In this document: piece after piece, positions 7,722 to 16,460 of the stretch
Numbering within the stretch: the first letter of the stretch is position 1
How the letters are laid out: the number at the start of each line of letters is the position of its first letter
Assembly (NCBI RefSeq): GCF_000155595.1
Contig: NZ_DS989905.1
Coordinates: 299,850 to 363,849, forward strand
Origin: Synechococcus sp. PCC 7335
GTDB taxonomy: Bacteria > Cyanobacteriota > Cyanobacteriia > Phormidesmidales > Phormidesmidaceae
DNA: 64,000 nucleotides
Direction of reading: 5' to 3'
Notes under the pieces: model-generated
Databases searched by the model: none
Seen by the model: only the letters and a program-made list of their open reading frames with translations
Told to the model about the DNA's origin: nothing
Translations under genes and position numbers: made by a program

Positions 7722-8834
7722 ATGGAAGCTTGCACGTCAACCGCTACGACTGCCAATCTCCTTGCCAAAGATCAACTACAGCGCCTACTCAACATTCAAG
7801 AAATCTACTACCAGCCTGATACCGTTAACTATGACCGTGGTCTCGAACTACTTGGCCGCTATCCAAATGCTAAGAAAATAGAAGTTGCCTCTCACTGGAA
7901 CATTCCTGAACTGCATGGTAACGAAGGCGCTGTAGAAGATTGGAATAGAATCAAGCGGACTGTGCTGGTCCTTGGCACAAAAAAGTCTATTAGTGCTCGC
8001 CAGAATACTCGCTCCTCGAATTGGGTTGCGCCTTCTCATGCAAACGGATGTGCGATGGCCTGTGCTTACTGCTACGTGGCTCGGCGTAAAGGTTACGCGA
8101 ATCCGATTACGACTTTTGTCAACATCGAACGGATTTTAGGCTATCTGAAGCGGCACTCGGCTAAGCAAGGCAACAAGCTTCAAGCTGACCAGGTAGACCC
8201 GCACTACTGGGTATACGAGATTGGTGAGAACAGCGACTGTTCTGTCGATGCTGCCATTTCAGATAATGTCAAAGACATTGTGACACTCTTTCGTAGCTTG
8301 CCAAATGCAAAGGCGACCTTTGCAACTAAGCGGGTGAATCGTGATCTGCTCACCTACGATCCACAAGGCAAAACTCGCATTCGCTTTAGCCTGATGCCTG
8401 AGCGCATTGCCAAAGTTGTAGATGTTAGGACCTCCGCGATTAGCGATCGCATTGCGGCTATTAATGACTTTGTAGAAGCTGGGTACGAAGTGCATGTGAA
8501 CTTCTCTCCAGTTATCTTCTATGAACAGTGGATAGAAGACTATATAGAGCTGTTCGGCGCTCTCAACAACGTACTATCCAAAGCAGCGAAACAGCAGCTC
8601 AAGTGCGAAGTCATTTTCTTGACGCATAACGATCAGCTACACAACGTCAACATGGGCTGGCATCCACAAGCAGAAACATTCCTATGGCGACCTGAGCTTC
8701 AAGAGGAGAAACGTTCTCAAACTGGTGGTGTGAACGTTCGTTACCGCCGTGGCTTCAAAGGTCAGTTGGTGCGAAAGTTTGAGGCGTTACTAAGCAGAGA
8801 GATGCCGTACTGTACCGTTCGCTATGCCTTCTAG
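7722..8834 (+). CDS. Spore photoproduct lyase family radical SAM protein
   Basis: The 370-residue protein carries the CxxxCxxC iron-sulfur motif of spore photoproduct lyases at Cys110, Cys114 and Cys117 (CAMACAYC). This is spaced differently from ordinary radical SAM CxxxCxxC enzymes only in context: it is followed by YVARRKGYANP as in SPL. In Bacillus SPL repairs the thymine dimer 5-thyminyl-5,6-dihydrothymine by S-adenosylmethionine radical chemistry. Cyanobacteria do not sporulate, so the homologue here may repair other UV lesions or act on another substrate. The C-terminal half keeps the RVNRDLL and RIRFSLMP segments. It is a single gene with no obvious partner. Confidence 0.85.
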   Translation: MEACTSTATTANLLAKDQLQRLLNIQEIYYQPDTVNYDRGLELLGRYPNAKKIEVASHWNIPELHGNEGAVEDWNRIKRTVLVLGTKKSISARQNTRSSNWVAPSHANGCAMACAYCYVARRKGYANPITTFVNIERILGYLKRHSAKQGNKLQADQVDPHYWVYEIGENSDCSVDAAISDNVKDIVTLFRSLPNAKATFATKRVNRDLLTYDPQGKTRIRFSLMPERIAKVVDVRTSAISDRIAAINDFVEAGYEVHVNFSPVIFYEQWIEDYIELFGALNNVLSKAAKQQLKCEVIFLTHNDQLHNVNMGWHPQAETFLWRPELQEEKRSQTGGVNVRYRRGFKGQLVRKFEALLSREMPYCTVRYAF

Positions 8835-8844
8835 GATTTTTTGT

Positions 8845-9963
8845 TTAGTCTGCTTTCTTCTCTGTCGTACCTGCACCCTCTCCTGAAATAAGCACAGGTT
8901 GCTGATAGCCGATAGGTTTATCACCTACTGAGGCACCACCATGAACCATACTCTGTAAGCTTGGCTCAAAAAAAGTATAGGGGAAGCGCGTTTCAGGCTT
9001 ACTCACATCATCTAGCCGCTGCTGTAAATCAGTTGGTAGCTCGAAGTCTAAAGCGCCTAGATTATCTTCTAGCTGATGTAGCTTCGTTGCGCCGACTAAG
9101 ACACTTGCAACGCTAGGTCGATTGACTACCCAGTTTAGTGCGACTTGAGCCATAGAGCGATCTAACGCTTTGGCAACCTGCTCTAGCTCAGAGACAATCT
9201 TCCAGTTTCGTTCTGTGAATTTGTTGAATGCGGGGTTATCACCGCCTGCCAATGTAGCCAGTCGGCCTGAGCCTTCAGCACCTGCTTCTGAAGGCTTATA
9301 CTTACCCGAGAGCAATCCGCTAGCTAGCGGCGACCATACCATAATGCCAGTGTCTAGCGCCTTCGCTAGCGGCGCATACTCAAACTCGATGTTGCGCTCT
9401 ACTAGAGAGTACTCAAGCTGAATAGTGCTAATAGGCTCTAGATGACGCTCCTTTGCAAGCGTCTGGGCTTGAGCAACGTACCAAGCAGGTGTATCAGAAA
9501 GGGCAATGTGACGGACCTTGCCTGAGCTGACCAGATCGTTCAACGTGCGCATCACCTCCTCAGCAGGCGTCACACTATCCCAGGTGTGCAGAATATAGAG
9601 GTCGATATAGTCGGTTCCCAAGCGCTCTAAAGAGCCTTCAACCGCTCGCATGATATTTTTGCGTCCGTTGCCGCCTGCGTTGGGGTTGCCAGGTTCAGCG
9701 TTATAGCTGAATTTAGTAGAGATAACAACGCGATCGCGGCTATTACTATCTTTGACAAACTGTCCTAGCATCTTCTCGCTGTTACCGTTGGTATACATGT
9801 CGGCAGTGTCGATGAAGTTGCCGCCTGCTCCTAGATACTTATCAAAGATTTGGCGAGCAGTAGACTCGCCAGCCCCCCAGCCCCAATCTTCGCCAAACGT
9901 CATAGTTCCTAAGGCAAGGCGACTAACCCTTAGTCCGGTGTTTCCAAGCGTGTAGTAGTCCAT
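8845..9963 (-). CDS. Aldo/keto reductase
   Basis: The protein of 372 residues is an NADPH-dependent aldo/keto reductase with the TIM-barrel motifs DTADMYTNGNSE (catalytic Asp and Tyr), STKFSYNAEPG (Lys) and YILHTWD (His), then SPLASGLLSGKY. It reduces aldehydes or ketones; the YajO/PhdH-type subgroup is likely from GNTGLRVSRLALGTMTFG at the N-terminus. I chose ATG at 9963; an in-frame TTG at 9978 would add five residues but has no better ribosome site. Its C-terminal tail of about 25 residues is hydrophilic. It is divergent from the AraC regulator, with 80 bp between, so that regulator may control it. Confidence 0.9.
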   Translation of the reverse strand: MDYYTLGNTGLRVSRLALGTMTFGEDWGWGAGESTARQIFDKYLGAGGNFIDTADMYTNGNSEKMLGQFVKDSNSRDRVVISTKFSYNAEPGNPNAGGNGRKNIMRAVEGSLERLGTDYIDLYILHTWDSVTPAEEVMRTLNDLVSSGKVRHIALSDTPAWYVAQAQTLAKERHLEPISTIQLEYSLVERNIEFEYAPLAKALDTGIMVWSPLASGLLSGKYKPSEAGAEGSGRLATLAGGDNPAFNKFTERNWKIVSELEQVAKALDRSMAQVALNWVVNRPSVASVLVGATKLHQLEDNLGALDFELPTDLQQRLDDVSKPETRFPYTFFEPSLQSMVHGGASVGDKPIGYQQPVLISGEGAGTTEKKAD

Positions 9964-10043
9964 ATTGACTGTTCTCAAAGCTCAATTCAAGGCTACATTT
10001 TAAGTAAGAACGCCTTCACGCTCTAGTACAGAATTGCTGCTTT

Positions 10044-10892
10044 ATGAGAACCCCAGCTGCTGAGATCTCCGTCCAGGCCTATGAATCTGACGGTCTCCTT
10101 TTAGAGCAGTATGCTTACACTGTTGGGCTCGTCGAGCCAATTCCTAATCACAGTCACGAAGACTATCAGTTTGCATTGAGCCTCAATCACCACGGCGAGT
10201 ATACCTATCGGGGTGAGGTTCATCAGATTCCGGTAGGTCAGTTGAGCATCATTCACTCAGGTGAAGTTCATGCACCTAGCGATCGCCCTGCTTTAGATGA
10301 GCCGGCCCATTTTGCTATGGCGCACATCCATCCGAAATGGCTGAACTCAGTGGCGGCTGAAGTTTTAGATAACCCTAAGAGCGACCCTTTTTTCTCAGCA
10401 GTGCTGCCTCCAGATGCGCTGTTGAACCACCTTTTTTTGGAGTTGTCTACGATCACTCTGCAAAAGAGTTCGCAGCTAGAGCAGGACGTTGCACTCTGGG
10501 ATTTTCTCTCTTATTTGATTAGCCGCTACGCGCTTGATAAACCTACAACAAGCTCGTCTAAGCCTTCTCGTCAAGCGGTTTTACTAGCTAGAGACTATCT
10601 GCGGGCACATTACAGTGACGATGTTTCCTTAGACAATCTAGCAGCAGTGGCTGGTCTTAGTCGCTTCCATTTCTGTCGCCTGTTTCGAAAGGAGATAGGC
10701 GTTTCGGCAAGTACCTATCAAACACAGCTACGATTGGCGGAAGCTAGAAGGTTACTGGCGCAAGGTACTCTAATTTCAGAGACTGCGATCGCTACTGGCT
10801 TCTACGACCAAAGTCACTTTGGTAAGCACTTCAAGCGGCACGTCGGTACCACGCCTGCAAAATACACCAGCCAGATAGCAATATCGTCCTAG
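10044..10892 (+). CDS. AraC-family transcriptional regulator
   Basis: The 282-residue protein has an N-terminal cupin (HSHEDYQFALSLNHHGEYTY and HSGEVHAP) that would bind the effector, and a C-terminal pair of helix-turn-helix motifs at about residues 180-280 (LAAVAGLSRFHFCRLFRKEIG and IAIATGFYDQSHFGKHFKR). The gene is divergent from the aldo/keto reductase and upstream of three short-chain dehydrogenases on its own strand, so it is a good candidate to control one or both groups. The effector is unknown. Confidence 0.9.
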   Translation: MRTPAAEISVQAYESDGLLLEQYAYTVGLVEPIPNHSHEDYQFALSLNHHGEYTYRGEVHQIPVGQLSIIHSGEVHAPSDRPALDEPAHFAMAHIHPKWLNSVAAEVLDNPKSDPFFSAVLPPDALLNHLFLELSTITLQKSSQLEQDVALWDFLSYLISRYALDKPTTSSSKPSRQAVLLARDYLRAHYSDDVSLDNLAAVAGLSRFHFCRLFRKEIGVSASTYQTQLRLAEARRLLAQGTLISETAIATGFYDQSHFGKHFKRHVGTTPAKYTSQIAISS

Positions 10893-10958
10893 AGCTGTTT
10901 TGGAGTGATTGATACGCTAATGGCCAAGTAAGTATCGAGCTAAAAGAGAACTGTTCTT

Positions 10959-11921
10959 ATGTCAGACGTAAGCCGCCGCCGTATCCTACTAGGGGGCGTA
11001 AGTGCAGCAGGCGCTGCTGCCGTGGGCGTTGCCGGGTCGAAGAGTGCAACTGCTCAGCAAGCACAAGTATCACCGCAGGTTCGAGCGGCAGGTTCTGGTA
11101 GACTCGCTGGACAAATCGCCATGATCACAGGCGCAGGTCGGGGCATCGGACGTACCACTGCGGTTGCGTTTGCAAGAGAAGGCGCGAGCATCCTAGCCAT
11201 AGACATTGCCCGAAACATTCCAACAGCGCCGTATCCAATGGCTTCTGAAGCTGATCTAGCAGAGACAAAGCGGCTAGTAGAAGCTGAGGGGCAACAGTGT
11301 CTGACTACAATCGCAGATGTCAGGGAGATTGACCCCCTGCGTCAAGCAGTCGCTTTGGCAATCAACGAGCTAGGCAAAGTGGATATCTTGTTTGCCAATG
11401 CTGGTATCGCCACGATGGACTCTTCGCTGCTTGATATGACCGATGCTCAGTGGCGCGATGTATTAGAAGTTAATCTGACTGGTACGGCCAATGCAATTAG
11501 AGCGGTCTTACCACATATGGTTGAAAGAGGATCTGGTAGCATCGTCGCTAACTCCTCTATTGGCGGTCGAATCGGTACCCCAGGTGTTGCTAACTACGGT
11601 GCGGCAAAGTGGGGCATCATCGGTCTTGTCAAAGCAGCGGCGCTTGAGGTTGGAGGAAATGGCATTCGAGTAAACGCTATCTGTCCGACTTTTATAGATA
11701 CGGTGTTGACGACCCAAGGCACCGCTTTACCTGGAATGCCAAACCCAACGGTAGAGGAGTTAGAAGCGATCGCCCAGCAAGCTCATGCGCTCCCGGTTGG
11801 CATCCTTGAGCCTAAAGCCGTAGCTGATACGGTTGTGTTTCTTGTCTCAGAAGAAGCTCGTTATCTAACGGGCGGCGCTATTGATATTGCCGCAGGCAGT
11901 AACGCCCGCTGGTCGGCATAG
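10959..11921 (+). CDS. Short-chain dehydrogenase with twin-arginine leader (1)
   Basis: The 320-residue protein has a Tat-type N-terminus, SRRRILLGG with Arg6-8, then an Ala/Gly/Val-rich segment and a possible cleavage site at SATA-QQ. The Rossmann domain follows with TGAGRGIG at 57-64, NAG in the fourth strand and the catalytic Ser-Tyr-Lys in VANSSIGG...YGAAKWG. It would oxidise or reduce an alcohol/carbonyl with NAD(P). A folded, cofactor-loaded enzyme is the usual Tat cargo, so a periplasmic location is plausible but unusual for an SDR. The next gene has the same layout, which suggests duplication. Confidence 0.88.
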   Translation: MSDVSRRRILLGGVSAAGAAAVGVAGSKSATAQQAQVSPQVRAAGSGRLAGQIAMITGAGRGIGRTTAVAFAREGASILAIDIARNIPTAPYPMASEADLAETKRLVEAEGQQCLTTIADVREIDPLRQAVALAINELGKVDILFANAGIATMDSSLLDMTDAQWRDVLEVNLTGTANAIRAVLPHMVERGSGSIVANSSIGGRIGTPGVANYGAAKWGIIGLVKAAALEVGGNGIRVNAICPTFIDTVLTTQGTALPGMPNPTVEELEAIAQQAHALPVGILEPKAVADTVVFLVSEEARYLTGGAIDIAAGSNARWSA

Positions 11922-11989
11922 CAGAGCCTTAGAAGAAAAGACGAGAAGACGGTTGAACAGAGAAAGTAAGAGAAAAAGGAGATTTCCGT

Positions 11990-12880
11990 ATGTCTGATAT
12001 GAGCCGTCGCAAGCTGGTTACAGCCGGAGCAATTGGAGCGGTTGGCCTGACAGCCGCTGTTAGCGCTCAAAGTGCAAACGCAAACACGCAAAACCCACCA
12101 GCGCCTCAAGTTGTTGTCTCGAACGGCAGCCGATTTACAGACAAAATTGTGCTGATTACAGGCGCTACGTCAGGTATCGGAGAATCGACCGCGAGAGCCT
12201 TTGCCGCCGAAGGTGCCACTGTCCATTTTTGCGGACGTCGAGAAGAACTTGGAGAGCAAGTCGCACAAAGTATTCGAGAGGCGGGTGGAAAAGCAACTTA
12301 CCAGAAAGCTGATGTTCGTTCTGAGTCCGAGATTCAAATGTTTGTTGATACTTGCGTCTCACAGTACGGCAGAATCGACATCGCCTTCAACAATGCGGGT
12401 GTAGAGAGTTCGCCCGCCACAATTGCCGAACGGCCCCTAGAAGAATGGATGAACGTAATGACGACGAACGCCACCGGCGTTTTCTTGTCTATGAAGCATG
12501 AGATACCCCAAATGCTAAATCAAGGTAGCGGCATCATCGTCAACAATGCTTCTGTTTCTGGGCACACGGGCTTTGCAACGATTGCGCCTTACAGCGCCAG
12601 TAAGCACGCGGTCGTCTCGCTAACGAAGGTCGCAGCACTAGAATACGCGGACAAGAACATTAGGGTGAATGCGATCGCCCCAGGTGCTGTGGATACTCCT
12701 ATGCTGAGAAGGGCGATCGCAGCGTGGAACACTAATGCTGAAGCAATCTCACAAGACTACCCAATCAAGCGCATTGTCATGCCTGAAGAAATTGCGAGAA
12801 GTGTGTTGTTTCTCTGCTCGGATGAAGCAACCTGCATTGTTGGCATGGATTTAGATGCGACAGGGGGCTATTTAGCATGA
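11990..12880 (+). CDS. Short-chain dehydrogenase with twin-arginine leader (2)
   Basis: The 296-residue protein repeats the plan of its neighbour: a leader with SRRKLVTAG and a hydrophobic stretch ending near SANA, then TGATSGIG at 57-64, the same position as upstream. The catalytic residues lie in NNASVSGHTG...YSASKHAV. It fits the glucose-1-dehydrogenase-like SDR group. A strong AAGGAG precedes the start, 68 bp after the previous gene, so the three SDR genes are probably one operon. Sequence identity between the two cores is only moderate, so the duplication is old or the leader was acquired separately. Confidence 0.88.
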   Translation: MSDMSRRKLVTAGAIGAVGLTAAVSAQSANANTQNPPAPQVVVSNGSRFTDKIVLITGATSGIGESTARAFAAEGATVHFCGRREELGEQVAQSIREAGGKATYQKADVRSESEIQMFVDTCVSQYGRIDIAFNNAGVESSPATIAERPLEEWMNVMTTNATGVFLSMKHEIPQMLNQGSGIIVNNASVSGHTGFATIAPYSASKHAVVSLTKVAALEYADKNIRVNAIAPGAVDTPMLRRAIAAWNTNAEAISQDYPIKRIVMPEEIARSVLFLCSDEATCIVGMDLDATGGYLA

Positions 12881-12941
12881 ACAAGGCTCAATATTGGATA
12901 GCTTATTAAACTTCTAACGACCGATATTAAGGAGAAAGTGA

Positions 12942-13640
12942 ATGATGCAGCGTGTCGCATTGGTAACGGGTGCTAATCGTGGCATCGGCTTTGAAGTGGT
13001 TCGTCAACTGTCTCGTGAAGGCATGACAGTTCTATTAGGCTCTCGTAGCTCGGAGAAGGGAAAAGCTGCTGCCGAACAACTGCAGGCAGAAGGTCTAAAC
13101 ATTGTAGCTTGTCAGCTGGACGTAACGTGCTCAGCTGACGTTGAACGGATCGCTACACAACTCTCTAGAGACTATGGCCGATTGGACATTCTAGTTAACA
13201 ACGCTGGAATCTTATACGACACTTGGCAAACAGCAGCAGGTGCGGATCTTGAAGAAGTTCGATTTGCCTTTGAAACCAATACACTCGGCCCTTGGCAAAT
13301 GGTGCAAGGACTCTTGCCACTGCTTAGAAACAGTGAGCACGGTCGTATCGTCAATGTCTCAAGCGGTGCTGGCTCACTGCGTGGTATGAGTGGGAAAACG
13401 CCAGCTTATAGCGTTTCTAAGGCCGCACTCAACGCGCTAACTATTATGCTGTCGAAAAACCTCAAGGAAGATGCCATTTTAGTCAACGCGGTTTGTCCCG
13501 GATGGGTCGCAACTGATATGGGTGGCTCTGGTGGCCGTCCTGTAGAAGCGGGCGCTGCTAGCGTTGTTTGGGCTGCGTTGCTAGCAGATGACGGACCGAC
13601 AGGTGGCTTCTTTCGTGATGGCAAACCCTTAGCTTGGTAG
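12942..13640 (+). CDS. Short-chain dehydrogenase (carbonyl reductase type)
   Basis: The 232-residue protein is a classical SDR without a leader. It has TGANRGIG near residue 9, NNAG in ILVNNAGIL, and the active-site YSVSKAAL; the C-terminal segment NAVCPGWVATDMGG is typical of carbonyl reductase-like members. The start follows AAGGAGAAAGTGA; ATG at 12945 is an alternative. It ends the SDR run, 62 bp after the previous gene, and faces a histidine kinase gene convergently. Confidence 0.9.
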   Translation: MMQRVALVTGANRGIGFEVVRQLSREGMTVLLGSRSSEKGKAAAEQLQAEGLNIVACQLDVTCSADVERIATQLSRDYGRLDILVNNAGILYDTWQTAAGADLEEVRFAFETNTLGPWQMVQGLLPLLRNSEHGRIVNVSSGAGSLRGMSGKTPAYSVSKAALNALTIMLSKNLKEDAILVNAVCPGWVATDMGGSGGRPVEAGAASVVWAALLADDGPTGGFFRDGKPLAW

Positions 13641-13690
13641 TCAGTCCAAATCTAATGAACTAGACTGCCCCACTCTGCGGAAACGTGACT

Positions 13691-16186
13691 TTAAGGCCTG
13701 GTTCGTTCGGAGCAATTACGAATGGGGACTGTAATGACAAATTTAGTCCCGATGCCTTCTTCAGAAAGGCATTCGATTTGGCCATGGTGCTTTTCAACCA
13801 CGATTTGGTAGCTAATTGCCATGCCCATGCCAGTCCCTTTACCCACTTCTTTGGTGGTAAAGAAAGGATCGAAAATTCGGTTCCTGACAGCAGGTGGAAT
13901 ACCTGTGCCATTATCAGAGATGCTAACGATAATCCTCTCATCATAAGATTCTGTTCGAAGCGTAATTTGGGGTGTTTTCTTAGCATTTGGGTTCTTCTGT
14001 AGTTCGCTCTCTAACGCATCAATCGCATTTGCCAAAATATTCATAAAGACTTGATTGAGCTGGCCAGCAAAGCACGCTATCGGCGGAAGATCACCAAAGT
14101 CTCTTACTACGGCGATCGCCGGTCTGTCAGGCTGAGCTTTGAGTCGATGTTGTAAGATTAGCAGTGTGCTGTCTATGCCTTGATGAATATCAACAGTCTT
14201 ACGTCCGGCTTCATCTGTCCGCGAGAAATTACGTAGAGATAAAATAATCTCTCGAATTCGTTCTGTCCCTGTTTTCGTAGATTGAATTGTTTTCTTGAGA
14301 TCTTCTCGAACAAAATCTAACTCTAGTTCTTCGATAGCTTCTTGAATCACCTTGCAAGGCTCAGGATAGTGCGTCTCATAGAGCTGTACAATACGAAGCA
14401 GATCTTGGGTGTAGCTGTCTATGTATTCGAGATTGCCATAAATGAAGCTGACAGGATTGTTGATCTCGTGGGCAATGCCGGCCACCATTTGGCCAAGACC
14501 TGACATTTTTTCAGTTTGAACGAGCTGGGCCTGGGCCTGTTTTAGGGTTTCGAGCGTTGATTCTAGCTGTTGAGCTTTTTCTTCAGCAACGGTGGCGCTG
14601 TTGTTTGCCTGAGCTAATAGACTTGACTGATGAATCGCTACGCCTACTTGAGCCGCCAGGGTCTTTAACAGATCTATTTCGTGCGCTTTCCAGTTTCTAC
14701 ACTCCGAGCACTGATGGACGATCAATAACCCCCAGAGTGTATCTTGAACCAAAATAGGCACAATTAAGTTGGCGACTACGCCCAGCCTTATCAGGTAGTT
14801 CTGATGATGCTTGTCAAGCTCTGTCGTGGCGGTGTTGGCGATCGCATGCACCTGTCCTTGCTGATATTGGGGCACAAGCTGTTGGTGAAACTGGTTATTC
14901 ACGCCAGTATCACCCAAAATAGAGGAACAACCTTCAGCAACAGATTCCACCGCAACCTGACCATTCCAATTCTCGCTAAAACGGTAGATGAGCGCTCGCT
15001 CAACAGTGAGCAGCTGGCGCACTTCATCGACTGTGGTTTGCTGAATAGACTCTAGCTTGAGCGACTGCCTGATCTGAGTTGAAAGCCGGTTGAGCAGTTC
15101 ACTCTGTTTTGCAAGTTTACGAAAGGTGGCTACAGACTGTTTGAGCAAATCTTCAGCAATCTTACGTTCGGTAATATCTTCAATAGTCCCCAGCAGCCCA
15201 ACGACGTTTCCTTCTGTGTCATGTAGGGGGAATTTGCTGGTTTCACGCCAGCTAAGTTGTCCATTGCCCTGACGCTGAGATTGTTTAATCCGGAGCATCG
15301 GTGTGTTGGTGTCTATCACTTGGCGATCGCACTTGCGATACCAGTCTTTTTGTTCTGGAGTCCAAGGCAGGTCATCGTCGGTCATGCCTGGAACATTGTT
15401 AGAGTCACCTAGCCCGGCCATTTCAGCCCAACGGCGATTACTGCCAAGATAAACGCCTTCTCGATTTTTCCAAAAGATGTACTGAGGAATGCTATCAAGA
15501 ACAATCTGTGTAAAGTCGGCTAGATGCTGCGTTACTCCTGTTTCTGTTGACTCCAACTTTTGGGCATCTCTACCTGTCTTGGTACATTCTTTGGGCTTCA
15601 GTTTTATGGGCTCTATTAGTTTTGTAGGCTCTAATTGTCTGCTCGGCCTATCGGCTAGGCTATCTGCTGGATAATTAGCTGATGGACTATTCCTGCGATC
15701 AATCGCGCTTGACTGAGCGATTGGGACATCTGCCAAAGAAGCGGTCTCTAGGCCTGGCATTTCAGCTCCTACCAGCGAATGAGACGATATGATTGGGCGG
15801 CTGACACTCAGAATTTGACACAGCCGATCTTGACTATCTCTCAAAGGCGTATAGCTTGTTTCATAGTGTGCGATACCAGCTGCGGTAGGAACGCTCTGAA
15901 TTCGCCGCTCGGCGCGTCCTGTGTTCAGCACGATGGTAACTGCGTCAGCGACCTGTCTCCAATAGGCTTGCCTCGCCGCTGATTGTTGCGGATACGAAGC
16001 AAGATCTAAATCGGTTTGACCGATGACGGTTTCCGCAGAACAGTCAAGTAGCTTGGTAAGTGCTGGGCTGACGGCGCTGTATTGGCGATCACACCCGTGA
16101 CAGGCCATGATTTCGATGGTTTGAGTCACTAAATACCGAAGATCACGCTCAAAGTTCGAAGCAGTGACGGCTGTTGAAGCGTTCAT
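13691..16186 (-). CDS. PAS-PAS-GAF sensor histidine kinase
   Basis: The 831-residue protein lacks obvious membrane segments. A first PAS-like region lies at about residues 10-125, a second PAS at about 225-345 (IFWKNREGVYLGSNRRW), and a phytochrome-like GAF at about 370-530 (LIYRFSENWNGQVAVES, WGLLIVHQCSE). The GAF has no Cys at the usual bilin position that I can identify. Then follow a coiled coil, HisKA with His in GIAHEINNPVSF, and HATPase with DNGTGIPP and GTGMGMAI. It should autophosphorylate in response to a cytosolic signal; no response regulator is adjacent. It is convergent with the SDR operon. Confidence 0.9.
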   Translation of the reverse strand: MNASTAVTASNFERDLRYLVTQTIEIMACHGCDRQYSAVSPALTKLLDCSAETVIGQTDLDLASYPQQSAARQAYWRQVADAVTIVLNTGRAERRIQSVPTAAGIAHYETSYTPLRDSQDRLCQILSVSRPIISSHSLVGAEMPGLETASLADVPIAQSSAIDRRNSPSANYPADSLADRPSRQLEPTKLIEPIKLKPKECTKTGRDAQKLESTETGVTQHLADFTQIVLDSIPQYIFWKNREGVYLGSNRRWAEMAGLGDSNNVPGMTDDDLPWTPEQKDWYRKCDRQVIDTNTPMLRIKQSQRQGNGQLSWRETSKFPLHDTEGNVVGLLGTIEDITERKIAEDLLKQSVATFRKLAKQSELLNRLSTQIRQSLKLESIQQTTVDEVRQLLTVERALIYRFSENWNGQVAVESVAEGCSSILGDTGVNNQFHQQLVPQYQQGQVHAIANTATTELDKHHQNYLIRLGVVANLIVPILVQDTLWGLLIVHQCSECRNWKAHEIDLLKTLAAQVGVAIHQSSLLAQANNSATVAEEKAQQLESTLETLKQAQAQLVQTEKMSGLGQMVAGIAHEINNPVSFIYGNLEYIDSYTQDLLRIVQLYETHYPEPCKVIQEAIEELELDFVREDLKKTIQSTKTGTERIREIILSLRNFSRTDEAGRKTVDIHQGIDSTLLILQHRLKAQPDRPAIAVVRDFGDLPPIACFAGQLNQVFMNILANAIDALESELQKNPNAKKTPQITLRTESYDERIIVSISDNGTGIPPAVRNRIFDPFFTTKEVGKGTGMGMAISYQIVVEKHHGQIECLSEEGIGTKFVITVPIRNCSERTRP

Positions 16187-16460
16187 GGGCCCGTTGAAAA
16201 TCTTGTCAGGTCAGCAAGGATATGACGATTGCTGTCTTATCATTCCCCGGACTTGTCGATAAGCTTGGAGTGGAAGCGGATAAGTGATTCTCGCTAGTGT
16301 TTGTAGCTTTTGTAACGAGGTATCAGCAGAAGTTACGAGAAGGTGACTTCCGCAAGCGGAAAATCGGTAGGAATTCTATCGGCATCGAATAGGAAATACA
16401 GTATTCTTCTTGAACAGCGTTCTTGTCCTAACGTTTTGCAGAAGATAGGATTCTTTTCTT

